Shown here: positions 46,240-54,727 of the stretch, in pieces | How positions within the stretch are numbered: position 1 is the stretch's first letter | How the letters are laid out: every line of letters starts with the position of its first letter | Assembly (NCBI RefSeq): GCF_021172065.1 | Contig: NZ_CP087880.1 | Coordinates: 4,626,583-4,690,582 of the forward strand | Length of the DNA: 64,000 nucleotides | Direction of reading: 5' to 3' | Source of the DNA: Pseudocitrobacter corydidari | Lineage (GTDB): Bacteria; Pseudomonadota; Gammaproteobacteria; Enterobacterales; Enterobacteriaceae | Notes under the pieces: generated by a model | The model's database searches: none | The model's input: only the letters and a program-made list of their open reading frames with translations | What the model was told of the DNA's origin: nothing | Made by a program: the position numbers and the translations under genes

Positions 46240-47298
46240 TTACGCTAATGCGCCAGCGCGTAACTGCTGCAACAACCGCTCCACGGGGGCCGCCAGTCCA
46301 ACGGACGGTGGCTGGGCTAAGTTATACCAGAGAGCGCTGCCTTCATCCATGCAAGAGGTGAATGAGGACACGGGAAGCCACATTGGCACAATATCCAGAT
46401 GGAAATGGCTGAATGTGTGGCGAAACGCGGTTAATTGCGTGAGTTTCTCTGCACTTATCTGTCGTGTTGCCAGCCACTCGCGAAGCGCCGCTTCATCTTC
46501 AAACTGTGGGAAACAGTACAGCCCGCCCCACAAACCGCTCGGTGGACGCTGCGCCAGCATCACCTCGTCACCCTGTTGCACCATAAGGAAATAACCGGTG
46601 CGTTCAGGTAACGTCTGCTTCGGTTTTTTACCCGGATATTGCGCCCAGCTATGGTTTGCGTACGCCACACAGCCAGTGTTGAGCGGGCAAAGCTCGCACT
46701 TCGGTTTCGAGCGCGTACAGACCATCGCGCCTAAATCCATCATCGCCTGGTTAAACCGTTCCACGCCTTTCGCGGGCGTGACTTGCTCGCTGATATCCCA
46801 CAGTTTTTTCTCAACCTCTTTCTTACCGGGCCAGCCGCTTACAGCATAGCAGCGCGCCAGCACGCGTTTAACATTTCCATCAAGAATAGGAAAATGCTGT
46901 CCTAAAGAGAGAGAAAGAATCGCCCCCGCCGTGGAGCGCCCGACGCCGGGCAGCGCGGCAACCTCTTCAAAGGTTTCCGGGAAGCGCCCGTTATGCAGCG
47001 TCGCCACCTGCTGCGCGGCTTTATGCAGATTACGCGCGCGGGCGTAATAGCCGAGGCCGGTCCACAGATGCAGCACTTCATCCAGTGGCGCATTGGCTAA
47101 ATCGGTGATCGTGGGGAAACGCGCCATAAAGCGTTCAAAATAGGGAATGACGGTGGCCACCTGGGTTTGTTGCAACATCACTTCAGAGAGCCATACTTTG
47201 TAAGGCGTCTTGTTAAGTTGCCAGGGCAGGGTTTTACGCCCGTATTTGTCGTACCACTCCAGCACCTGGGCCGAAAATTGAGACGCTTGTAGGGTCAA
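46240..47298 (-). CDS. mutY: adenine DNA glycosylase MutY
   Basis: Removes adenine mispaired with 8-oxoguanine, 352 residues. Helix-hairpin-helix LPGVGRSTAGAIL followed by catalytic Asp in PILDGNVKRVLAR; [4Fe-4S] ligands C-x6-C-x2-C-x5-C (CTRSKPKCELCPLNTGC); C-terminal NUDIX-like 8-oxoG recognition domain (HTFSHFHLDIVPMWLP). No ATG exists at the usual first codon. The likely start is TTG at 47298, eight bases after GGAA, two residues longer than E. coli MutY. Confidence 0.95.
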   Translation of the reverse strand: MTLQASQFSAQVLEWYDKYGRKTLPWQLNKTPYKVWLSEVMLQQTQVATVIPYFERFMARFPTITDLANAPLDEVLHLWTGLGYYARARNLHKAAQQVATLHNGRFPETFEEVAALPGVGRSTAGAILSLSLGQHFPILDGNVKRVLARCYAVSGWPGKKEVEKKLWDISEQVTPAKGVERFNQAMMDLGAMVCTRSKPKCELCPLNTGCVAYANHSWAQYPGKKPKQTLPERTGYFLMVQQGDEVMLAQRPPSGLWGGLYCFPQFEDEAALREWLATRQISAEKLTQLTAFRHTFSHFHLDIVPMWLPVSSFTSCMDEGSALWYNLAQPPSVGLAAPVERLLQQLRAGALA

Positions 47299-47448
47299 AG
47301 CAGGGTTTCCGATATCGCACTATTTGGGTGGCAGATTGCAGCACAGCGGCACTATGGTGTAAACAGGAACTTTCCGGTGCTTGCATCCGGCAACTAACTT
47401 TGGATAATGCCGGTTTCCCGAACACTCTCACAAGCAGACAATACTTTT

Positions 47449-48168
47449 ATGAAGAACGACGTCATTTCACCGGAATTTGATGAAAACGGCCGCCCGCTGC
47501 GCCGAATTCGCAGCTTTGTGCGTCGCCAGGGGCGACTGACCAAAGGGCAGGAACACGCATTAGAAAACTACTGGCCGGTGATGGGCGTTGAATTCAGCGA
47601 AGATCCTGTCGACTTTGCCACGCTGTTTGGCCGCGAAGCGCCAACCACGCTGGAAATCGGTTTTGGCATGGGCGCATCGCTGGTGGCGATGGCGAAAGCG
47701 AATCCGCATCAGAACTTCCTCGGCATTGAGGTTCACTCGCCGGGTGTTGGTGCCTGCCTGGCAACCGCGCATGAAGAGGGCGTAGAAAACCTGCGCGTGA
47801 TGTGCCACGACGCGGTGGAAGTGCTGCACAAAATGATCCCTGACAATTCTTTAACCATGGTTCAGCTCTTTTTCCCTGACCCGTGGCACAAAGCGCGTCA
47901 TAATAAACGCCGTATCGTTCAGGTACCGTTTGCTGAACTGGTGAAGAGCAAGCTCAAACTGGGCGGTGTTTTCCATATGGCGACCGACTGGGAAGCCTAC
48001 GCGGAGCATATGCTGGAAGTGATGTCTTCCATTGAAGGGTATAAAAACCGCTCAGAAACGAACGACTATGTACCGCGTCCGGAATCACGTCCGGTAACCA
48101 AATTTGAACAACGTGGCCATCGTCTTGGTCACGGCGTATGGGACTTAATGTTCGAGAGGGTGAAATAA
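47449..48168 (+). CDS. trmB: tRNA (guanine-N7)-methyltransferase TrmB
   Basis: 239-residue SAM-dependent enzyme making m7G46 in tRNA. SAM site LEIGFGMGASLVAMA and GIEVHSPGVGACL; catalytic/tRNA block FPDPWHKARHNKRRIVQ. I use ATG 47449 (MKNDVISPEFDENG), the family start; an ATG at 47407 would add 14 residues. Divergent from mutY. The stop shares a base with the yggL start (TAATG), so they are coupled. Confidence 0.97.
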   Translation: MKNDVISPEFDENGRPLRRIRSFVRRQGRLTKGQEHALENYWPVMGVEFSEDPVDFATLFGREAPTTLEIGFGMGASLVAMAKANPHQNFLGIEVHSPGVGACLATAHEEGVENLRVMCHDAVEVLHKMIPDNSLTMVQLFFPDPWHKARHNKRRIVQVPFAELVKSKLKLGGVFHMATDWEAYAEHMLEVMSSIEGYKNRSETNDYVPRPESRPVTKFEQRGHRLGHGVWDLMFERVK

Positions 48169-48494
48169 TGGCAAAGAATCGTAGCCGTCGTTTGCGTAAA
48201 AAAATGCACATCGATGAGTTTCAGGAAATTGGCTTCTCTGTAGCGTGGCGTTTCCCGGAAGGCACCAGCGAAGAGCAGATCGACCAGACGGTTGATAAGT
48301 TCATTGAAGAGGTGATCGAGCCGAACAAGCTGGCGTTTGACGGCAGCGGCTATCTGGCCTGGGAAGGTCTGATTTGCACCCAGGAAATCGGCAAATGCAC
48401 CGAAGACCATCAGGCTCAGGTGCGTAAATGGCTGGAAGACCACAAATTCGAAGAAGTGCGCACCAGCGAACTTTTCGACGTTTGGTGGGACTAA
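48168..48494 (+). CDS. yggL: YggL (50S-associated DUF469 protein)
   Basis: 108-residue basic-start protein (MAKNRSRRLRKKMHIDEFQE) of the DUF469 family, reported to bind the 50S ribosomal subunit. Exact family length. Starts in the trmB stop codon, so it is coupled to TrmB. No catalytic residues can be proposed. Confidence 0.95.
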   Translation: MAKNRSRRLRKKMHIDEFQEIGFSVAWRFPEGTSEEQIDQTVDKFIEEVIEPNKLAFDGSGYLAWEGLICTQEIGKCTEDHQAQVRKWLEDHKFEEVRTSELFDVWWD

Positions 48495-48545
48495 ATTAGC
48501 ATCGGGGCCAGCACACGCTGGCCCGTTTTCTATCGAGGGATTTGT

Positions 48546-49265
48546 ATGATGCGTCAAACGCTGCTGGCGGCGGCACTTTCGTTAACGGCATTATCCGCCC
48601 ATGCGGATTACCAGTGCAGCGTCACCCCGCGTGATGATGTGATCCTGAGCCCGCAAACGGTGCAGGTTAAAGGCGAGAATGGCAATCTGGTCATCACCCC
48701 CGACGGTGGCGTGACCTTTAACGGCAAACAGTATTCCCTGAACGCTGCACAGCGCGAACAGGCAAAAGATTATCAAACCGAACTGCGCAGCGCGCTGCCG
48801 TGGATCGATGAAGGCGCGAGAACGCGCGTTGAAAAAGGCCGTGTTGCGCTGGACAAAATCATCGCCAAAGAAGTGGGCGAGAGCAGCAACATGCGCAGCC
48901 GTCTGACCAAGCTGGATGCCCAGCTTAAAGCGCAGATGAACCGTATTATCGAGCATCGTACCGATGGCCTGACGTTCCACTATAAAGCGATTGATGAAGT
49001 CCGCGCTGACGGCCAGAACCTGGTGAACCAGGCAATGGGCGGTATCTTGCAGGACAGCATCAACGAAATGGGCGCGAAAGCCGTGCTGAAAGGCGGCGGT
49101 AACCCGTTACAGGGCGTACTGGGTAGCCTGGGCGGCCTGCAAACCTCTATTCAGAATGAATGGAAAAACCAGGAAGCGGATTTCAAAGCGTTCGGTAAGG
49201 ATGTCTGCGGGCGCGTGATTGCGCTTGAGGACAGCCGTAAGGCGCTGGTGGGGACGCTGAAGTAG
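48546..49265 (+). CDS. yggN: periplasmic DUF2884 protein YggN
   Basis: 239-residue secreted protein of unknown function: signal peptide MMRQTLLAAALSLTALSAHA, then YQCSVTPRDD. Family blocks LPWIDEGARTRVEKGR and TDGLTFHYKAIDEVR...AMGGILQDSINEMGAKAVLKGGGNPLQ are clear. Follows yggL by 51 bases, probably the same transcript. Two facing palindromic repeats follow it. Confidence 0.93.
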   Translation: MMRQTLLAAALSLTALSAHADYQCSVTPRDDVILSPQTVQVKGENGNLVITPDGGVTFNGKQYSLNAAQREQAKDYQTELRSALPWIDEGARTRVEKGRVALDKIIAKEVGESSNMRSRLTKLDAQLKAQMNRIIEHRTDGLTFHYKAIDEVRADGQNLVNQAMGGILQDSINEMGAKAVLKGGGNPLQGVLGSLGGLQTSIQNEWKNQEADFKAFGKDVCGRVIALEDSRKALVGTLK

Positions 49266-49274
49266 TGCGCGCTG

Positions 49275-49375
49275 ACCCCCTCACCCTAACCCTCTCCCCG
49301 AAGGGGAGAGGGGATAGACGGTGCGGTTTTTGACTTTCTCCCTCGCCCTTTTAGGGAGAGGGCCGGGGTGAGGGT
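49275..49375. repeat. two facing units of a CCCTCACCC...CCCTCTCCC palindromic repeat
   Basis: Unit 1 at about 49278-49314: CCCTCACCCTAACCCTCTCC followed by CC-GAA-GGGGAGAGGGG. Unit 2, inverted, at about 49338-49374: CTCCCTCGCCC-TTTT-AGGGAGAGGG then CCGGGGTGAGGG. The outer arms of the two units also pair with each other. A third unit lies at 60539. This is a dispersed intergenic palindrome; it could end yggN transcripts. Confidence 0.85.
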
Positions 49376-49713
49376 AAAAGCGTTTGCAGGGTATCGAATA
49401 TATTTCTCAATACAGCCTCTTCGTCATAATTAAGCTCATTATTCCAGAAACGTAAAACTGTCCATCCCTTCAATGCCAGCCATTCCGTTCTTTGTTGATC
49501 ATATGCTTCTTGCTGTAGATGTTGTCCTCCATCAAGTTCAATTGCCAGCCTTGCCTCACAGCAGGCAAAATCAAGTATGTAGTTGCCAACCACGTGCTGA
49601 CGTCGAAATTTGTAGCGGGAAAACCGCCGCCCCCTCAACAAATACCAAAGCCGCAGCTCTTCTCTCGTTTGCTGGCCCCGTAACGTTTTTGCATATTCCC
49701 GCCGTTTCTCCAT
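49351..49713 (-). CDS. DUF559 endonuclease-like protein
   Basis: 120-residue protein of the DUF559 family, which has the restriction-endonuclease/Vsr-like fold. Family features: EKRREYAKTLRGQQTREELRLWYLLRGRR, FRRQHVVGNYILDFACCEARLAIELDGGQH (the D...E-x-D acidic core) and RFWNNEL near the C-terminus. Substrate unknown. ATG 49713 chosen from the family start; ATGs at 49755-49761 are possible. The last nine codons (LLPSPRPSP) are supplied by the palindromic repeat, which also gives the stop. It is inserted between yggN and the yggM-like gene in opposite orientation to both. Confidence 0.8.
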   Translation of the reverse strand: MEKRREYAKTLRGQQTREELRLWYLLRGRRFSRYKFRRQHVVGNYILDFACCEARLAIELDGGQHLQQEAYDQQRTEWLALKGWTVLRFWNNELNYDEEAVLRNIFDTLQTLLPSPRPSP

Positions 49714-49863
49714 ACCTTCATGTTGCCACCACGGGCAACAGTCGTCAGATCTCATAATCAAAACTGGAACCCGTCTTCCAGAGCACTTTCAGATTCTGTT
49801 TATCCTCCCATCGCGGACGAGTTTCGTATGATGATGTCCTTACTCACTAAAAGGATTTAATCG

Positions 49864-50868
49864 ATGAAACTTGCCTGGAAAACGGCGGCGTTGCTGCTGT
49901 GGTGCTTTTCACTTCACGCGCTGGCTGCCGACAACACGCCTACAGATGACGTTATCAAACAACAGTTCGCCAAAGAGTCCGGTGGGATGTTGCGTCTGGA
50001 CTCGTTCACCTTGCGCCAGCTTGATGCCGTGGGAAATCAGGCGACGTATCAGGTGGATGGTGATATGTCCTCTACCGACAATCTGTACACTATTGTCGAG
50101 GGCGCTGGCGATTATCTCTTTTATGAAAGGACGTGGACAAAAGGGCAGCCCGTTAAATTTTCCGCCATGATGCAGGCCGTGGGGACGAAAGACTCCGGCT
50201 GGAAAACGACCTTCTTTTCTATGCAAACCGCGGCGAAGAATGTCGGCAGACCGTTTGAAGCGGGAGAAGATCGCAGCAAAATGCTGGTGGTTAACGACGC
50301 TCATTTCATGACCGAGCTTGGTAAGGTTGAAGCTGACTTTGCACGAAGGAAAGCGACGGCGGATAAAGACCTTGCACAGCAAAAGGTGCTGAAGCAGAAA
50401 ATTGCTGCTCTCGACGAGAAAATTAGCCTTTCGTGGGGAAAAGATGCCAACGGTAAACCACTCGATCGCAGTGCTGTACAGCAAGAAAAACTGGAAAAAA
50501 TGTACGCTGTGGATCGTGAAAACGATCCGCTAAAATTCGAAAATCGCTACCTCGAAACCATCTACGAGCCCGCGCTTGCGGCGTGTCAGCAAAAGCTTTC
50601 CTGCGATGCAACGCCACTTTACGACGCTCGCGACAAAGCTTTTGCCGAGCATCGCAACGCGTACTATACAAAACATACGCAAATGGCCGGCAAAATTCGC
50701 GAGGATATGGCAGCGCTGGATAATAATGTCGCGCCGTTGCGCAAAGAGCAGGGTGAGCTTCGCAAGCAACTGGTTGCACTGGAGGTCAGTACCCACGAAT
50801 TCACGCGTGATTATAAGTGGTGGCGAGAAGCGCTCGAAAAAATGAAAAAAGAGGGCATTATCCAGTAA
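49864..50868 (+). CDS. yggM: YggM (DUF1202) periplasmic protein
   Basis: 334-residue secreted protein of unknown function with a signal peptide ending LHALA/ADNTPTDDV. First half contains KGQPVKFSAMMQAVGTKDSGW; second half is helical and charged (about 165-330) with coiled-coil character. It resembles the lipoprotein at 8811 across its length but is periplasmic rather than lipidated. It lies directly before ansB; in E. coli, as I recall, yggM is on the other side of ansB, so the local order differs. Confidence 0.85.
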   Translation: MKLAWKTAALLLWCFSLHALAADNTPTDDVIKQQFAKESGGMLRLDSFTLRQLDAVGNQATYQVDGDMSSTDNLYTIVEGAGDYLFYERTWTKGQPVKFSAMMQAVGTKDSGWKTTFFSMQTAAKNVGRPFEAGEDRSKMLVVNDAHFMTELGKVEADFARRKATADKDLAQQKVLKQKIAALDEKISLSWGKDANGKPLDRSAVQQEKLEKMYAVDRENDPLKFENRYLETIYEPALAACQQKLSCDATPLYDARDKAFAEHRNAYYTKHTQMAGKIREDMAALDNNVAPLRKEQGELRKQLVALEVSTHEFTRDYKWWREALEKMKKEGIIQ

Positions 50869-50914
50869 TCAAAACGTTGTGGTGCAAAAGAGCGCCCTTC
50901 CATCAACGGCACGC

Positions 50915-50940
50915 ATCAGTGCCGTTTTGATAGCAATGTC
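50915..50940 (+). terminator. terminator after yggM
   Basis: Stem AACGGCAC (50915-50922) / GTGCCGTT (50929-50936), 6-base loop, followed by TTGAT. It separates yggM from the ansB promoter region. Confidence 0.7.
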
Positions 50941-51049
50941 TAAAATACACAATCTTATTAAGATATTTATCTGGTTAATGGAATGAGGTCACATTATTCG
51001 TCTTCTGCATTGGGATAATGCGACAAATTCACGTAACTGGAGAAATAAC

Positions 51050-52096
51050 ATGGAGTTTTTCAGAAAAACGGCACTGGCTGTACTGGTTATGGGGTGCAGC
51101 AGTGCTGCGTTAGCGCTACCCAATGTAACGATACTGGCGACCGGAGGAACCATTGCGGGTGGTGGTGATTCAGCGACAAAATCCAATTACACCGCAGGTA
51201 AAGTGGGCGTGGAGAACCTCGTTAATGCGGTACCTCAATTAAAAGATATTGCCGTCGTTAAAGGAGAGCAGGTGGTTAATATCGGCTCTCAGGATATGAA
51301 TGATGACGTCTGGCTGACACTTGCGAAAAAAATTAATAATGATTGTGCGGCTACCGATGGATTCGTGATCACCCACGGCACGGATACGATGGAAGAGACC
51401 GCTTATTTTCTTGATCTCACCGTTAAATGCGATAAACCTGTCGTACTGGTCGGTGCGATGCGCCCCTCAACCTCAATGAGTGCGGATGGCCCGTTTAATC
51501 TCTACAACGCGGTGGTAACGGCTGTAGATCCACAATCTGTAAAACGCGGCGTGCTGGTTGTGATGAACGATACGGTTATGGACGGGCGCGACGTGACCAA
51601 AACAAATACCACGGATGTCGCGACGTTCCGCTCTGTGAATTACGGGCCTTTGGGCTATATCCATAATGGCAAAGTTGATTATCAACGCACGCCGGCGCGT
51701 AAACATACTGCCGCCACGCCTTTCGATGTTTCTAACCTAAGTGAATTGCCGAAAGTGGGTATTGTTTATAACTACGCCAGTGCTTCCGATCTTCCGGCAA
51801 AAGCGTTGATTGAGGCGGGATATCAGGGCATCGTAAGCGCGGGCGTGGGCAACGGCAATCTCTATAAAACGATCTTCGATACGCTGGCAACAGCGGCACA
51901 TCAAGGCGTTGCTGTGGTTCGGTCATCCCGCGTGCCGACAGGCGCGACAACGGAAGATGCGGAAATTGATGACGCGAAATATGGCTTTGTCGCTTCGGGA
52001 ACGCTGAACCCGCAAAAAGCTCGTGTCCTGCTTCAGCTTGCGTTAACGCAAACCAAAGATCCAAAACAAATTCAGCAGATGTTTAATCAATATTAA
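51050..52096 (+). CDS. ansB: periplasmic L-asparaginase II
   Basis: 348-residue enzyme hydrolysing asparagine to aspartate and ammonia in the periplasm; anaerobically induced in E. coli. Signal peptide MEFFRKTALAVLVMGCSSAALA. Catalytic sites: first threonine in ILATGGTIAG, second in HGTDTMEETAYFL with the Asp-Lys partners, and KTNTTDVATF further on. ATG 51050 after GGAG. The 180 bp upstream should hold the FNR/CRP-dependent promoter, which I could not define exactly. Confidence 0.97.
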   Translation: MEFFRKTALAVLVMGCSSAALALPNVTILATGGTIAGGGDSATKSNYTAGKVGVENLVNAVPQLKDIAVVKGEQVVNIGSQDMNDDVWLTLAKKINNDCAATDGFVITHGTDTMEETAYFLDLTVKCDKPVVLVGAMRPSTSMSADGPFNLYNAVVTAVDPQSVKRGVLVVMNDTVMDGRDVTKTNTTDVATFRSVNYGPLGYIHNGKVDYQRTPARKHTAATPFDVSNLSELPKVGIVYNYASASDLPAKALIEAGYQGIVSAGVGNGNLYKTIFDTLATAAHQGVAVVRSSRVPTGATTEDAEIDDAKYGFVASGTLNPQKARVLLQLALTQTKDPKQIQQMFNQY

Positions 52097-52105
52097 CGGA
52101 AATGA

Positions 52106-52128
52106 CCGGATGGCTCGTCGCCATCCGG
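52106..52128. terminator. bidirectional terminator between ansB and hemW
   Basis: CCGGATGG (52106-52113) / CCATCCGG (52121-52128), 7-base loop, between the convergent ends of ansB and hemW. Flanking T-runs are weak. Confidence 0.6.
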
Positions 52129-52134
52129 TACCGG

Positions 52135-53271
52135 TTACTCAGCCAGAAACAGCTCCAGCAGCGAGTTCAAAAACAGCTTCCCGTGCTCGGTAATCTGCCA
52201 GAATTCAGCGCATTCGGTGAGATACCCCTGTGCCAGCGCTTCATCAATTTGCGGGCGAATCGCTTGCTCACTGAGCCCCGTATAGCGGCTAAACTCCGCG
52301 CGCGGAGCGGGTTCCAGCAGGCGGAAGCGGTTCATAAAGAACTCAAACGGTTTATCGGCCACGTCGACATCGTGCTGGCGTTCCAGGTAGCGTCCTTCCA
52401 TATAGCCACGCGGATGGCGCGTTTTGGCGGTACGTAGAATGCGCCCGTCCGGGAAGGTGACTTTGCCGTGTGCGCCGCAGCCAATGCCGAGATAGTCGCC
52501 AAAGCGCCAGTAGTTGAGGTTGTGCTGGCACTGATATCCCGGCTTCGCGTAAGCCGACGTTTCATACTGCTGATAACCTGCCGCCGTCAGCAGTTTGTCG
52601 CCCTGCTCGAAAATATCCCAAAGCGCGTCGTCATCCGGCAGTACCGGGGGGCGCGAGCCAAACAGGGTGTTAGGTTCGATAGTCAACTGATACCAGGAGA
52701 GATGCGGTGGATTGAGCGCAATCGCCTGGCGCAAATCGTCCAGCGCTTCTTCTAAGGATTGGTCCGGCAGGCCATGCATCAGATCAAGGTTGAAGCTGCG
52801 CAGGCCCAGACCCGTCGCCAGATTCGCCGCGCGTTTGGCTTCTTCCGGGCCGTGAATACGCCCCAGACGCTTTAACTTGGTCTCGCTAAAGCTCTGCACG
52901 CCGATGGAGATACGGTTCACGCCCGCACGCTGGTAATCGACAAAGCGATCTGCTTCCACCGTGCCGGGGTTCGCTTCCATGGTGATTTCCGCATCCGCCG
53001 CCAGATTGAGGCGCGCACGCACGCCATCCAGCAGCGTTTGCATCGCCGGGCCTGAGAGCAGGCTCGGTGTACCGCCGCCAATAAAAATGGTCTTTACTTC
53101 ACGTCCCTGCGCGTAAGCCACGTCTGCATCTAAATCACTCAGCAGATGCTGAACATAATCGTCGTGCGGCACCTCGCCTTTCAGCGCGTGCGAGTTAAAG
53201 TCGCAGTACGGACATTTCTGCACGCACCACGGGATGTGAATATAAAGGCTCAGAGGCGGCAAATTAGCCAT
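52135..53271 (-). CDS. hemW: radical SAM heme chaperone HemW
   Basis: 378-residue protein related to coproporphyrinogen III oxidase HemN; acts as a heme chaperone for respiratory enzymes. Radical-SAM cluster C-x3-C-x2-C in HIPWCVQKCPYCDFNSH, then IFIGGGTPSLL, and the C-terminal HemN domain (FEFFMNRFRLLEPAPRAEF). Start 53271 overlaps the end of rdgB by 8 bases; rdgB, yggU, yggT and yggS lie upstream in one operon. Confidence 0.96.
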   Translation of the reverse strand: MANLPPLSLYIHIPWCVQKCPYCDFNSHALKGEVPHDDYVQHLLSDLDADVAYAQGREVKTIFIGGGTPSLLSGPAMQTLLDGVRARLNLAADAEITMEANPGTVEADRFVDYQRAGVNRISIGVQSFSETKLKRLGRIHGPEEAKRAANLATGLGLRSFNLDLMHGLPDQSLEEALDDLRQAIALNPPHLSWYQLTIEPNTLFGSRPPVLPDDDALWDIFEQGDKLLTAAGYQQYETSAYAKPGYQCQHNLNYWRFGDYLGIGCGAHGKVTFPDGRILRTAKTRHPRGYMEGRYLERQHDVDVADKPFEFFMNRFRLLEPAPRAEFSRYTGLSEQAIRPQIDEALAQGYLTECAEFWQITEHGKLFLNSLLELFLAE

Positions 53272-53857
53272 TACGTAACGCTTCCAGTAACTGTTTCAGC
53301 GCCTGACCACGGTGAGAGATGGCAATCTTCTCTTCACGCGTCAGCTCAGCGGCGGTTTTCCCCTCAGAAGGGACATAAAAAATAGGATCGTAGCCGAAGC
53401 CACCGTTGCCCGCAGGCGCGTGGGTGATGACGCCCGGCCAGCGACCGTGGCACACCAACGGCGTTGGATCTTCCGCGTGACGAAGATAGACCAGCACGCA
53501 GTGGAACTGCGCCTGACGCTGGTCGTCCGGCACATCTTTCAGCGTTTCCAGCAGCTTTTGCAGATTACGCTCGTCGGTCGCGCCTTCACCGGAATAACGT
53601 GCGGAATAGATACCCGGCGCACCGCCGAGATAATCCACCGCCAGCCCGGAATCATCGGCAATCGCGGGAAGGCCGGTCACCTGTGACGCGTGGCGTGCTT
53701 TAAGGATCGCGTTCTCGATGAACGTCAGGCCAGTCTCTTCGGCGGAATCGACACCAAGATCGGTCTGCGCAACGATATCGAGACCAAAATCGCTCAGCAA
53801 CGAGGCGAGCTCGCGCACTTTACCGGCATTACCGGTAGCGAGGACAACTTTTTGCAT
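53264..53857 (-). CDS. rdgB: dITP/XTP pyrophosphatase RdgB
   Basis: 197-residue Ham1-family enzyme that hydrolyses dITP and XTP and keeps deaminated purines out of DNA. Motifs: VLATGNAGKVREL substrate loop, ADDSGLAVDYLGGAPGIYSARYSG metal site, FGYDPIFYVP, and the terminal SHRGQAL. Overlaps hemW by 8 bases; 8 bases separate it from yggU. Confidence 0.97.
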   Translation of the reverse strand: MQKVVLATGNAGKVRELASLLSDFGLDIVAQTDLGVDSAEETGLTFIENAILKARHASQVTGLPAIADDSGLAVDYLGGAPGIYSARYSGEGATDERNLQKLLETLKDVPDDQRQAQFHCVLVYLRHAEDPTPLVCHGRWPGVITHAPAGNGGFGYDPIFYVPSEGKTAAELTREEKIAISHRGQALKQLLEALRNG

Positions 53858-53865
53858 GGGATATC

Positions 53866-54156
53866 CTAATTTATCAGGGCGTCGACGCCCGCTGGGATGT
53901 GCTGCGGATGAATGATTTTAACCTGTTTATGGCGGCCCAGTTCACCTTTCTCGATGATGACCTGACTTTTGGCGACCTTAAACTGTTTGGCGAGAAATTT
54001 CACCAGATGGACATTAGCCTGCCCATCGACCGGCGGGGCGGTAATGGCGACTTTTAATTCGTCGCCATGTTCACCCACAATGCTGTCACGGCTGGCCTTC
54101 GGCTGAATATACAGCCGCAGCACCAGCCCGTCGTCGCAGGATGTTACGGCACTCAT
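53866..54156 (-). CDS. yggU: DUF167 protein YggU
   Basis: 96-residue small protein of the DUF167 family, unknown function. Core block RLYIQPKASRDSIVGEHGDELKVAITAPPVDGQAN followed by EKGELGRHKQVKI. The ATG at 54156 overlaps the yggT stop (ATGA) and matches the E. coli length; a GTG four codons earlier is not needed. Confidence 0.94.
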   Translation of the reverse strand: MSAVTSCDDGLVLRLYIQPKASRDSIVGEHGDELKVAITAPPVDGQANVHLVKFLAKQFKVAKSQVIIEKGELGRHKQVKIIHPQHIPAGVDALIN

Positions 54157-54719
54157 AGCGCCATCCACAGCCCCGGCAGCAGCATGTTGCCCGTTGCCTG
54201 TAACACTTCGGCAATGCCCATGTTGATAACATACAGCAGCAGCACGAGGATCATCGGCGAGAAATCGATACCGCCCATCGACGGCAGCAGCTTGCGAATC
54301 GGGCGCAGCAGCGGGTCGGCGAGCTGCATCAGCACAAACTCAACCGGGCTACGGCCCTGGCTTACCCAGCTCATAATCGCCATCAGCAGCAGTACCCAGA
54401 AGATAAGCAGGCCGGTGGTTTTCAGCAGGATCAGCACCGCCGCAATCCAGATTATCGGCTGGAAGGTGATGACCATAAACAGGGTAATCGCCTTGATGAC
54501 GCTAAGAATAAAGGCAACCAGCAGCGAGGAACTGTCGAGCGGCCCCATCGCCGGAATGATGCGGCGCAGCGGCCCGACGATAGGCTGGGTGATTTTCACC
54601 ACAAACTGGGAGAACGGGTTGTAAAAATCACAGCGTGCCCACTGCATCCAGACGCGCAGCAGTAGCACCATAGTGTACAGTTCAATCACTGTAGAGAGCA
54701 GGAAAGTCAACGTCTTCAT
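54153..54719 (-). CDS. yggT: YggT family membrane protein
   Basis: 188-residue inner-membrane protein with two YggT repeats (each with a helix followed by DPLLRPIRKLLP or GPLRRIIPAMG), linked in E. coli to osmotic adaptation and possibly cell-envelope organisation. Four or so hydrophobic segments. ATG 54719; 8 bases after yggS. Confidence 0.94.
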   Translation of the reverse strand: MKTLTFLLSTVIELYTMVLLLRVWMQWARCDFYNPFSQFVVKITQPIVGPLRRIIPAMGPLDSSSLLVAFILSVIKAITLFMVITFQPIIWIAAVLILLKTTGLLIFWVLLLMAIMSWVSQGRSPVEFVLMQLADPLLRPIRKLLPSMGGIDFSPMILVLLLYVINMGIAEVLQATGNMLLPGLWMAL

Positions 54720-54727
54720 GGCGTTCC

